Below, one piece after another: positions 35,508 to 43,391 of a stretch of DNA of 64,000 nucleotides. Location of the stretch: positions 1 through 64,000 of the forward strand of contig JACKEL010000007.1 in NCBI GenBank assembly GCA_020632975.1, given 5' to 3'. The notes under the pieces were generated by a model. The model searched no databases and had not been told where the DNA came from. It saw only the letters and a program-made list of their open reading frames with translations. The position numbers and the translations under genes were made by a program. The DNA is from Myxococcales bacterium (GTDB lineage Bacteria; Myxococcota_C; UBA6777). Position 1 is the stretch's first letter; each line of letters begins with the position of its first letter.

Positions 35508-36692
35508 ATGCGTAGAATTGGTGTTTGTCTTTTCGTTGCAGGTTGTTTGTTGTTGCCACTGCGTCCCGTCTTCGCGCAACAGGCCCCCCCACCTCCTCCC
35601 CCCAATGCTGGTGGAGGAACCAGCGATGCTGGTAGCGATGCTACAAGCAATGCGAAAAAAGGAAATGGTCCTTCCGGCGACACCGTTGCCATCGAACCAG
35701 GAGCCAACTGGAACAACGCGCCTCGTTCTTATATCGTCCAACCTGGCGATACTCTTTGGGATATCTCACGCCGCTTTTTGGGGAGTCCGTGGTTTTGGCC
35801 CAAACTTTGGTCCAAAAACCCCCAAATCCAAAACCCTCACTGGATCTTCCCTGGGAATCGTATTGGGTTTGGTCAAGGTGCTGGACCTGTTGAAGAACCC
35901 GAAAAGAAAAACAAAGAGCTTGGCGATATCACCCGCGCGTCGGACAAAGACAAGCTGAGTTCTTCGGATGTTTCGTTTTCTGGCCAAGGGATCGAAGGTT
36001 TCAGCCTGCCCGATGTGATCGTCGAACGCCGTGAAAGCTTTGTCGATGCCAAAGATCTCCAAGAAAGCGGCGTGATCCTTCGCGGAGCAGACGCACGCAC
36101 CTTGCTTTCGGATGGCGACAAGATCTACATGAGCTTCCGCAATATCAAAAACGTCCGTGCTGGCGAGCGTTACACTGTGTATCGCAAGTTGCGTTCTGTG
36201 TACGATCCCGAAAGCGGCGCTTTGATGGGCTACATGATCCGTATCCACGGCACCGTGAAGATCTCCGAACGCAACAAAGAAGAAGCTGGCGGTATCCTCA
36301 CCAAGACTTTTTCTGAGATTCAAAAAGGGATGTTGGTTGGTCCATACATCAACCACAAAGTCAAAGTGCAGATCCGCACCAACGAAGCTTTGATCAAAGG
36401 CTATGTGGTCCGCGCAACAAACAATGTCACGCTGATCGGACAGTTTTTGCAGATCTTTATCAACCGCGGCAGCCGTCATGGTGTGCGAAAAGGCAATACT
36501 TTCCAAATCTTTAGTCGTGGTGGTGGTCTTCGCGATCAGATGTCGATTGGTACTCGTAAACGCTATACACGCCTTCCCATCGGGAAAGCTGTTGTGATCG
36601 ATGTTCGCAAAAACAGCAGTGTGGCCGTCGTGCTCCAAAGCGCGACCGAGATCTACTCTGGCGACGAAGCTGAGACCACGCTCTCCAACTAA
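35508..36692 (+). CDS. LysM-domain exported protein
   Basis: A 394-residue protein starting at MRRIGVCLF with TGGAG 9 bases upstream. A signal peptide (1-24) precedes a Pro/Gly/Ser linker. The LysM domain lies at about 66-120 (YIVQPGDTLWDISRRFLGSPWFWPKLWSKNPQI, with PHWIFPGNRI), the variant with a Trp/Pro-rich second helix common in deltaproteobacterial proteins. The remaining 270 residues are beta-rich with no named domain. LysM binds peptidoglycan, so the protein is probably a periplasmic wall-associated factor. The following 177-base gap contains the kinase regulatory region. Confidence 0.88.
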   Translation: MRRIGVCLFVAGCLLLPLRPVFAQQAPPPPPPNAGGGTSDAGSDATSNAKKGNGPSGDTVAIEPGANWNNAPRSYIVQPGDTLWDISRRFLGSPWFWPKLWSKNPQIQNPHWIFPGNRIGFGQGAGPVEEPEKKNKELGDITRASDKDKLSSSDVSFSGQGIEGFSLPDVIVERRESFVDAKDLQESGVILRGADARTLLSDGDKIYMSFRNIKNVRAGERYTVYRKLRSVYDPESGALMGYMIRIHGTVKISERNKEEAGGILTKTFSEIQKGMLVGPYINHKVKVQIRTNEALIKGYVVRATNNVTLIGQFLQIFINRGSRHGVRKGNTFQIFSRGGGLRDQMSIGTRKRYTRLPIGKAVVIDVRKNSSVAVVLQSATEIYSGDEAETTLSN

Positions 36693-36783
36693 GCCTACCT
36701 CTGTTTTCCCCTTTAGCCTTCGGTTCGTGGCCTTCCTCTTTTTTTCCTTCTTTTTCTAGGTGCTTGCATTTATCGCGTCGAAC

Positions 36784-36807
36784 ACTGAGATCTTATAGGT
36801 TCTCAGT
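36784..36807. promoter_or_regulatory. Perfect inverted repeat upstream of the Ser/Thr kinase gene
   Basis: ACTGAGA (36784-36790) and TCTCAGT (36801-36807) are separated by exactly 10 bases, one helical turn, in the form of a dimeric repressor site. The spacer contains a -10-like TTATAG. It ends 62 bases before the kinase start codon. No cognate regulator is identifiable. Confidence 0.45.
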
Positions 36808-36869
36808 ACGTTGTTCTTCGCAAAACAAGACGAGCAACACCCAAGCATTTTGTTGTGAAGGAGGATCTT

Positions 36870-39035
36870 GTGTCTACCACCATCGGTAAGGTGCTGAATC
36901 ATACCTACCGTTTAGAAAAAGCCTTGAGCGAAGGGGGCATGGGGCAGGTCTTTGTGGCCTCTCACATGCGTATCCAGAATCGCCACTTTGCAGTGAAGCG
37001 TCTGCGCCCTGAGCTCGCGGCATCTGAGCGCTTCTTGGCGCGTTTTCGTATCGAAGCCCAAGCTATGATGGCGCTTGAGCATCCCAATATCGTGCGCATC
37101 GAAGACTTTCTAGAAGACGAACACACCTATTACCTCGTGATGGAGTTTATTCGTGGTCGTCCTTTGGATGAGATCTTGTTCTTCCAAAAGCGCCTATCAT
37201 TGGCCCAGATCGTTAGTATCTCGATGCAGATCTTGGGGGCTTTGGAACGCTGCCACGCACAACATATCATCCACCGCGATCTCAAACCTTCCAATGTGTT
37301 GGTTGAAGAGAGCGGTCAGATCAAGCTCACGGACTTTGGGATCGCACTTCAAGAAGACTTGGGATCGCGCCTCACCAACACAGGGACCTTGCTTGGAACC
37401 CCTGATTATATGAGCCCTGAGCAGATCACTTCCAAAGAGATGGACGGTCGAAGTGACCTCTATTCGTTGGGTGTGATGATGTACGAGATGCTGGCAGGAC
37501 GCTTGCCTTTTCCTCGTACGGAAGAAAGCGAAGGCTCCTACGTTATCTTGTACGCACATGTCCACACGCCGCCACCGCCGATCCCAGATGAGACAGTGCC
37601 GCCTTTCTTGCGTGAAGCGACCTTTCGTTGTCTTGCGAAACATCCTGAAGAGCGCTTTCGCAATGCCGCGGATATGCGGGAGTTTTTGCTACAACACATC
37701 CCCTCAGAAGGATGGCTACTTTCCCGCGAAACCAAAGAAGAAGTTTCTGCGCTGGCTCTTGGCATCAAAAATCCTGAGTTTTCTTCTGGGCCTTCTTCTT
37801 CACGTGCTTCTGCGGCGCTGTTGGCTTTTACACAAAGCCCTCAAGCCGCTTCTGTACCGCAAGAGCCCGAAACTGCTGCGTTTGAACGTGACAAACACCA
37901 TCAAGAACCCACTCATCTTTTTGTGGGACACGATGCGCCTACACCCCCCGTACAGTCCCTTCCTACCGCGCAACCGCTGGCAGAACAACTTCGCCAACAT
38001 TACACACCTGCACAGCCAACATCGACCAAAAAGTCTGGTGGAAAGGGCATCTTGGTCTTCTTTGTTGTGTTGTTGTTGGCAGGAGCGGGCGGAGGATGGT
38101 GGTGGTGGCTTCAAGATGGAGGAACGCCTTGGGGAGATGCGCCCAAGCCTTTGACGCGCAAAGCAAACACAGAAGGCCAACCTCCCACGCACCTCGAAAA
38201 AAGATTGAGCGACCCACCTGTACAACGAAGGACGTTGGGGCAGACCACTGCACTTGTTGGTGATCCAGAACCCGTCCCACAAGAAGCAGGGCACCAAGAT
38301 GCTGGTGTTCCTCCACTTGTTGTGATCCCTGAAGAAGGTCCTAAGCATACCCAACCCGACGAAACGGTCGCCAAGCCCGACGAAACGACTGCACAACCCG
38401 ATGACGCGTCACAACAAGACCCCAAGGTGCCTGACATGCGTCAAAGTCCACCTCCCCAAAAACGGCCTGTCTTGCGTCGTGGAGTTCCTTTGCGAAGAGA
38501 GCCCCCCGTCCTGCGCAAAGCCCCCGTACGAAGGGATATTCCGCTTGTCCGCGAAGTCCCTGTGCGAAGAGATGTCCCTTTGGTACGAGAGCCTGTCTTG
38601 CGGCGTAAAGTGCCTGTGCGACGGGATATACCGCTTGTCCGCGAAGTCCCTGTGCGAAGGGATCTCCCGCTTGTCCGCGAAGTCCCTGTAAGGCGAGATC
38701 CTGTCTTGCAACGCGAAGTGCCTGTACGACGGGCGGTGGTTCGCCGAAAAGTACCTGTACGCCGCGTTGCGGTGTTGCCGCCTCCACGAAAGAGCGTGGA
38801 TCCTTTGGAGGCTCGCAAACGCGCGTTGTTGCGGAGCATCACATGGCCCAAGCGCGTCCCTGAGTTGTGCCAAGAGTTTTTGGATACGTGTTTGTGGAGC
38901 TGTTTTCTACGCCGTCAGAGAAGCTACCCCACAGAAGCGATCACCCAGCGTTTGATCTCGTGCAAGGCGGAGTGTTGGCGATTGCGCGGAGCCATTCGAG
39001 AAGTCCGCGATATGTGCGGAATCCCCCATCCTTGA
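36870..39035 (+). CDS. Transmembrane Ser/Thr protein kinase with basic repeat tail
   Basis: A 721-residue kinase. The GTG at 36870 is chosen because AAGGAGG ends 5 bases upstream. The kinase domain spans about 10-270: glycine loop LSEGGMGQVF (first Gly replaced by Ser), AVKRL lysine, HRDLKPSN, DFG, and TPDYMSPEQ. A Ser/Pro/Ala linker leads to one membrane segment (ILVFFVVLLLAGAGG, about 395). The periplasmic part has an acidic Pro/Asp/Glu region, then about eight copies of a VPVRRDIPLVRE-like unit (about 539-637), then a C-terminal Cys-containing helical domain (CQEFLDTCLW...CKAECWRLRG...CGIPHP). Such Hanks kinases are typical of myxobacteria. Possible targets include the FHA activator encoded at 31.6 kb. 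Confidence 0.92.
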   Translation: MSTTIGKVLNHTYRLEKALSEGGMGQVFVASHMRIQNRHFAVKRLRPELAASERFLARFRIEAQAMMALEHPNIVRIEDFLEDEHTYYLVMEFIRGRPLDEILFFQKRLSLAQIVSISMQILGALERCHAQHIIHRDLKPSNVLVEESGQIKLTDFGIALQEDLGSRLTNTGTLLGTPDYMSPEQITSKEMDGRSDLYSLGVMMYEMLAGRLPFPRTEESEGSYVILYAHVHTPPPPIPDETVPPFLREATFRCLAKHPEERFRNAADMREFLLQHIPSEGWLLSRETKEEVSALALGIKNPEFSSGPSSSRASAALLAFTQSPQAASVPQEPETAAFERDKHHQEPTHLFVGHDAPTPPVQSLPTAQPLAEQLRQHYTPAQPTSTKKSGGKGILVFFVVLLLAGAGGGWWWWLQDGGTPWGDAPKPLTRKANTEGQPPTHLEKRLSDPPVQRRTLGQTTALVGDPEPVPQEAGHQDAGVPPLVVIPEEGPKHTQPDETVAKPDETTAQPDDASQQDPKVPDMRQSPPPQKRPVLRRGVPLRREPPVLRKAPVRRDIPLVREVPVRRDVPLVREPVLRRKVPVRRDIPLVREVPVRRDLPLVREVPVRRDPVLQREVPVRRAVVRRKVPVRRVAVLPPPRKSVDPLEARKRALLRSITWPKRVPELCQEFLDTCLWSCFLRRQRSYPTEAITQRLISCKAECWRLRGAIREVRDMCGIPHP
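38484..38780 (+). repeat. In-frame repeats coding a basic VPVRRDxPLVRE tract
   Basis: About eight imperfect 36-base units, each encoding VPVRRD(I/V/L)PLVRE or a shortened form, lie in the periplasmic portion of the kinase. Each unit carries three to four Arg. The DNA is repetitive enough that length changes by slippage or recombination are likely. Confidence 0.8.
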
Positions 39036-39457
39036 TTTTTTCCTTCTTCCCCTCGCTTTTTTTTGAAAAATTTCTTTTTCGCAGGCACCATCCTGATGGA
39101 GATCAGGTCTCTGGATGCAAGCTCTTACGCTCTTGCACAAGAAAGTTGACACCTGTAAAAAGAAACCAGAGATCTCCTATCTCTTTTGATATCTCGCGCG
39201 TTTGAGGGGGCGCGGTGTTTTTGGGTTCGCTTTGCGAGGATTTGCCTGCAAAGCGCGGCTAGAAAACTGCAAAGATCCACCCTCTCTCGAAAAAGCGTAA
39301 AAAAGAGATAGAGGTTCATTTTTTGAACCGTGAAACGAATCTCCTTAAGGGTTTCACTGTTGTTGTTTGGATCCGTTGTGTGGTCCTTTTTATGTGTATC
39401 GGCCTAAAGAGGGGGCAACATGGTGGTTGTCCTATAGCCGAGTGATGGAGGTCGGGA
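39036..39457 (+). other. 422-base leader/intergenic region with two adjacent hairpins
   Basis: No gene is evident. Two perfect inverted repeats lie next to each other about 100 bases before the next start codon. GGTTCA (39313-39318) pairs with TGAACC (39324-39329) around five T. GTGAAAC (39330-39336) pairs with GTTTCAC (39351-39357) around a 14-base loop containing CCTTAAGG. The first 60 bases after the kinase are T-rich without a clear stem. The hairpins may be part of a structured leader of the large lipoprotein mRNA. Confidence 0.5.
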
Positions 39458-42421
39458 ATGTCGTTTTCTAATCCCATGGACTTTTTCAAGCGCACTTCGT
39501 CCCTTCTTGCGCTTGCGGTGATGCTGGTGACCCAGACAGGTTGCCCTAGCAATCCGCCCCAATCAGAGGGACAAGTTGAAGCCACAACAGATGGTGGGAA
39601 CACTGAAAAAACGAGCGTCGACAAAAGACAGTGCGCTCAAGACAGTGAGTGTCCAACAGAACAGCCCCGTTGTAACAATGGTTTTTGTGAGCCTGTCCCT
39701 CCACAATGCCAGCAAGACTCGGACTGTAATGACCCCAACAAAGTTTGCCAAAGCGGTCAGTGCGTGAACAAGTCGGCTGAGTGTACGACAGATGCAGACT
39801 GCGCAAGCAAAGCCCCCAAGACCAAATGTGACGCTGCGACAGGCACCTGTGTCGAGCCACAACAACCCGAGTGTACAACGGACGCAGACTGCGCAAGCAA
39901 AGCTCCCAAAACCAAGTGCGATACCGCGACAAACACTTGTGTCGAGCCTGCTCCCAACAAGTGTACAAGCAACAACGATTGTACTGATCCCAGTTTGCCC
40001 TTGTGCAACACTGCGACAGGATCTTGCGAAGGATGCCCCGCAGGTCAGATCTTCTGTACGGACAAGTGCGTCGATCCCCAAGTGGACAACGCAAACTGTG
40101 GTGCTTGTGGAAACGCTTGTGGTGCAGGCTCCAACTGTACCGCTGCTACTTGCCAATCCATTCCGAAACCTTGCCAGAGCGACGCAGACTGCGCAGCTAC
40201 CGAGATCTGCGATGCCAATGGCACTTGCGTTCCCAAAGGTGGTTGTCAGTCTGATGCAGACTGTAAAGATCCCGCGCTTCCCGTCTGCGATGTGACCCGT
40301 GGTGTCTGCGGTTCCGCTCCTCCTGAGTGCACGACAGACGGAGACTGCGCAAACAAAGCCCCCAAAACCAAGTGCGATGCGACAGGCACCTGTGTTGAGC
40401 CTCCCCCCGAGTGCCAAGCAGATGCAGACTGTAAAGACCCTGCGAAGCCCGTTTGTGTACAAGGCAAGTGTGGTCCTGCAAGCGGTTGTCGCTCAAATGC
40501 AGACTGTACAACCGATCCCGCGAAGAAAGCTTGTGATGTCACAGATGGCCAATGTTACGCTTGCGTCGCTAGTACAGACTGTTTGTCTTACCAAGAGTGT
40601 GACAGCGGTACGCGTACTTGCCAACTCAAAGCAGGTTTCTGTGTGATCGATACAGACTGTAAAGCCGATCCCAGCAAGCCCGTTTGTGTGAGCAACGCTT
40701 GCGTAGAATGTAAGGTCAAGGCTGACTGTAAAGTGCAGTTTGATTGCCAAGCCAACAAGTGTGCTTTTGTCGGTTGTGCGGCGGATAACGAGTGTGCTGC
40801 TCCCACTCCCCACTGTAAAGTCGCTGACAAGAAGTGCGTTGTTTGTACGACAAATGCGCATTGTACCGCTTCACAAGTTTGTAATACCACCACCAACGTA
40901 TGCGAAGCGAAGCCCGATTGTACGACAGATGCAGACTGTGCAAGCTCCACCATTGGGAAGTTTTGTAACACAACCGCCAAGAAGTGCGTGGAGTGTTTGA
41001 CAGCAACAAACTGTACGAACAACCGTCAGTGCCAAGGCAACGTTTGTGTCGAATGTACCCAAGACTCCGATTGCAACGCAGGTCAGATCTGCAATGCAAG
41101 CAAGTGTGTCGCTGGTTGCCGTCGTGACCGCGATTGTCCCGCCAACCAAATCTGTGACACACAAAAACTTTCTTGTACCCCCGGATGTCGCAGCGATGCA
41201 GACTGTAGCAACAACTACTCTTGCCAAGGCAACTTGTGTGTCGCGACCTGCAACAGCACACAAGACTGCTTTAACGCTTCTGGCAGCGCGCCCCAGTGTC
41301 AGTCACAAGCAGATTGTAGCAGTGACTCCGTTTGTTCGAATGGTCGTTGTCGTGCACTTGCTTGCCGCACAACGCCTACTCCCGCACGCTGCGTTGTTTG
41401 TACCCAAAACTCTGATTGTCAGCGTTATGGCCAAACCTATCAGCGTCTCCACCCCGCTTGTTTGGCCAACAACACTTGTGGTTGTAGCGCAAACACCCAG
41501 TGTACCGCATTTAACGCGGGCGCTGTGGGTGGTGTATGTGATACTGCGAAAAGCGAATGTGTCGGATGTAAGGCTGATACAGACTGTCGCCGTGGTTACA
41601 TCTGTAACAGCACCACCGCTCTTTGCGAAATCGGATGCCGTACAGACAACGAGTGCCCCAGCAGCCAATACTGCGTCAACACCAAGTGCGTTGAGTGTAA
41701 AACCAACTCGAACTGTACCACTGACCCCACCAAGACTGTGTGTGGCGCTGACGGTTCTTGCGTAGGTTGTGCAGCCAACACAGACTGTAAAACCGCTGGG
41801 AAGACCGTCTGTTTGGCGAGTGTTTGTGTGCAGTGTACACAAGACTCCCATTGTTCGGGCGCAACCAACAAGTGTGATCTGATCTCCAACACTTGTTACA
41901 ACCCTGCTCAACCCACACAGTGTCAGCCTTGTGGTGCGAACAACTCCTGTGCAACGGGCCACCGTTGCGTACAGTACCGCACGCAAGGTAGCAACACCAC
42001 ACGCGAAACGATGTGTGCAAAGACCTGTCAACGTGACAGCGACTGTGCAAAAGGCTTCACTTGTGGCCCGCGTATCGGTCAGTTTGACCTCACGACAGTT
42101 CAAGGCGCATGTTATCCCGCCTACTCGTTCTCCTCGGGATCGAGCGGAAACGTCCGATACATCACTTGTACAGCGTTGACCACCCAAGGTAAGGCTTGTA
42201 CAAGTAACGGACAGTGCGGTGTTTCGAACTTTGAGGACTCTTACTGTGACTCGTTCCAAGGCAACACTTGCCGTGTGACCTGTCGCTTTGACAACTCGAA
42301 CACTTGCCCCACAGGTTATACTTGTGCGTGTCCCGCAGGCTTCCAACGCGACAGCAACACCACTTGCCAAGGAAGCAACAATGGCCAGACCGTTCGTCTC
42401 CGCGCAACCTGCGTGAGATAA
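39458..42421 (+). CDS. Giant Cys-rich repeat lipoprotein (987 residues)
   Basis: GGAGG precedes the ATG. A signal sequence ends in VTQTGC at about residue 29, a probable signal peptidase II site, followed by an Asp/Gly/Thr linker. The remainder is almost entirely C-x-D-x-D-C repeats (for example CTTDADCASKAPKTKC), about 20 in number, each with six Cys in the pattern common to myxobacterial surface proteins. Direct internal duplications are visible near the N-terminus. There is no catalytic motif. It is probably a disulfide-rich, rod-like surface lipoprotein. It would need Lgt and LspA, both duplicated at 53-57 kb. Confidence 0.88.
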   Translation: MSFSNPMDFFKRTSSLLALAVMLVTQTGCPSNPPQSEGQVEATTDGGNTEKTSVDKRQCAQDSECPTEQPRCNNGFCEPVPPQCQQDSDCNDPNKVCQSGQCVNKSAECTTDADCASKAPKTKCDAATGTCVEPQQPECTTDADCASKAPKTKCDTATNTCVEPAPNKCTSNNDCTDPSLPLCNTATGSCEGCPAGQIFCTDKCVDPQVDNANCGACGNACGAGSNCTAATCQSIPKPCQSDADCAATEICDANGTCVPKGGCQSDADCKDPALPVCDVTRGVCGSAPPECTTDGDCANKAPKTKCDATGTCVEPPPECQADADCKDPAKPVCVQGKCGPASGCRSNADCTTDPAKKACDVTDGQCYACVASTDCLSYQECDSGTRTCQLKAGFCVIDTDCKADPSKPVCVSNACVECKVKADCKVQFDCQANKCAFVGCAADNECAAPTPHCKVADKKCVVCTTNAHCTASQVCNTTTNVCEAKPDCTTDADCASSTIGKFCNTTAKKCVECLTATNCTNNRQCQGNVCVECTQDSDCNAGQICNASKCVAGCRRDRDCPANQICDTQKLSCTPGCRSDADCSNNYSCQGNLCVATCNSTQDCFNASGSAPQCQSQADCSSDSVCSNGRCRALACRTTPTPARCVVCTQNSDCQRYGQTYQRLHPACLANNTCGCSANTQCTAFNAGAVGGVCDTAKSECVGCKADTDCRRGYICNSTTALCEIGCRTDNECPSSQYCVNTKCVECKTNSNCTTDPTKTVCGADGSCVGCAANTDCKTAGKTVCLASVCVQCTQDSHCSGATNKCDLISNTCYNPAQPTQCQPCGANNSCATGHRCVQYRTQGSNTTRETMCAKTCQRDSDCAKGFTCGPRIGQFDLTTVQGACYPAYSFSSGSSGNVRYITCTALTTQGKACTSNGQCGVSNFEDSYCDSFQGNTCRVTCRFDNSNTCPTGYTCACPAGFQRDSNTTCQGSNNGQTVRLRATCVR

Positions 42422-42616
42422 CCTGCTCTCTTCTTCCTCGTCTCCCTCCGCTCTGCCTCCTTCTCTCTTCGAAATCCTCCTTTTTCACCGAAGCCTTTGT
42501 GAAACTCCTTTGTGGCCGTGGTCTCTATCGTTTCGGTAGTATGGCTGGTCTTTTCTTTGCAGACTATCCATGTTAAGCAGGGGAACGTGTTGGTTTCGAG
42601 GCCATCGGAGGTTTGG

Positions 42617-43324
42617 ATGCTAAAGTTTCTTGGATATTTGATTCGACCCAAAAAGCTACTGGAGGCGATTCGTGCCCATAAAGTCCATATCACGGGCTTT
42701 TTGGGACTTGGCTTTGCGTTGATCTTAACGTTTTTTGCCTCGCTTCCCGTGCTTGGGATCGTGATGGGAAAGCTGATCGCTGATGATGGTGTCTCCACAG
42801 AGACCATCCAGCGGGCCTTTTGGATCGCAGGGTCTTTGTTGATTGGGGTGCCGTTGCTGAAGTGGTGGGCGTATAGCTTGATCTTGCACGCAAGCATCCG
42901 CAGTGGCGAAGGAGAGAGCAAACCTCCGACTTGGGCGACGGTCTTGCTTGCCCGAAGCTTGGGACTTTTGCCGATCGTTCTGCTTTTGCCGATCAAGGCA
43001 TTGTTTCTACCCGCGCGGCACATCCTCGCGCATCTCTTTTTCCCGCCCATCGCGGCTCTTGGGGTGACGGCTGCGAATTGGGTGACGCCTTTGCCCAGCA
43101 TGTCGTTCTTTTTGTTGTCTCACCCGAGCCCTTATGTTCGGCCATCCTTTGTCTTCGCCGCGATCTTGTGGGTGCTCACCTTTTGGCTAACGCTGCGAAA
43201 ACTTCGACAACTTTGCGATCTCTCGATGGGATTCTTGTTCCGCCGCACGCTGTTCGCAGCGTTGTTGTGGGCAGTGATCTCTTTGTTACTGATCTTCTTT
43301 GTGTTTCATCCCAAGGCCCTCTAA
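42617..43324 (+). CDS. Multi-pass membrane protein, possibly Yip1-like
   Basis: A 235-residue protein starting at MLKFLGYL with GGAGG 5 bases upstream; the longer frame is not supported. At least five hydrophobic segments are visible (about 25-45, 65-85, 105-135, 165-185, 210-230). The N-terminal LGYLIRPKKLLEAIRAH resembles the start of Yip1-domain proteins (FLNPRETFRxI), but no further motif confirms it. The function is unknown. The preceding 195 bases are CT-rich. The next gene, encoding a TMTC-like membrane protein, starts 67 bases downstream. Confidence 0.7.
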   Translation: MLKFLGYLIRPKKLLEAIRAHKVHITGFLGLGFALILTFFASLPVLGIVMGKLIADDGVSTETIQRAFWIAGSLLIGVPLLKWWAYSLILHASIRSGEGESKPPTWATVLLARSLGLLPIVLLLPIKALFLPARHILAHLFFPPIAALGVTAANWVTPLPSMSFFLLSHPSPYVRPSFVFAAILWVLTFWLTLRKLRQLCDLSMGFLFRRTLFAALLWAVISLLLIFFVFHPKAL

Positions 43325-43391
43325 CATCCCCCAGCCTTCGCTCTTTCGCTAAACCTGTCGCGCCTCTCTCTACAAAGGATCGTACAAACGG

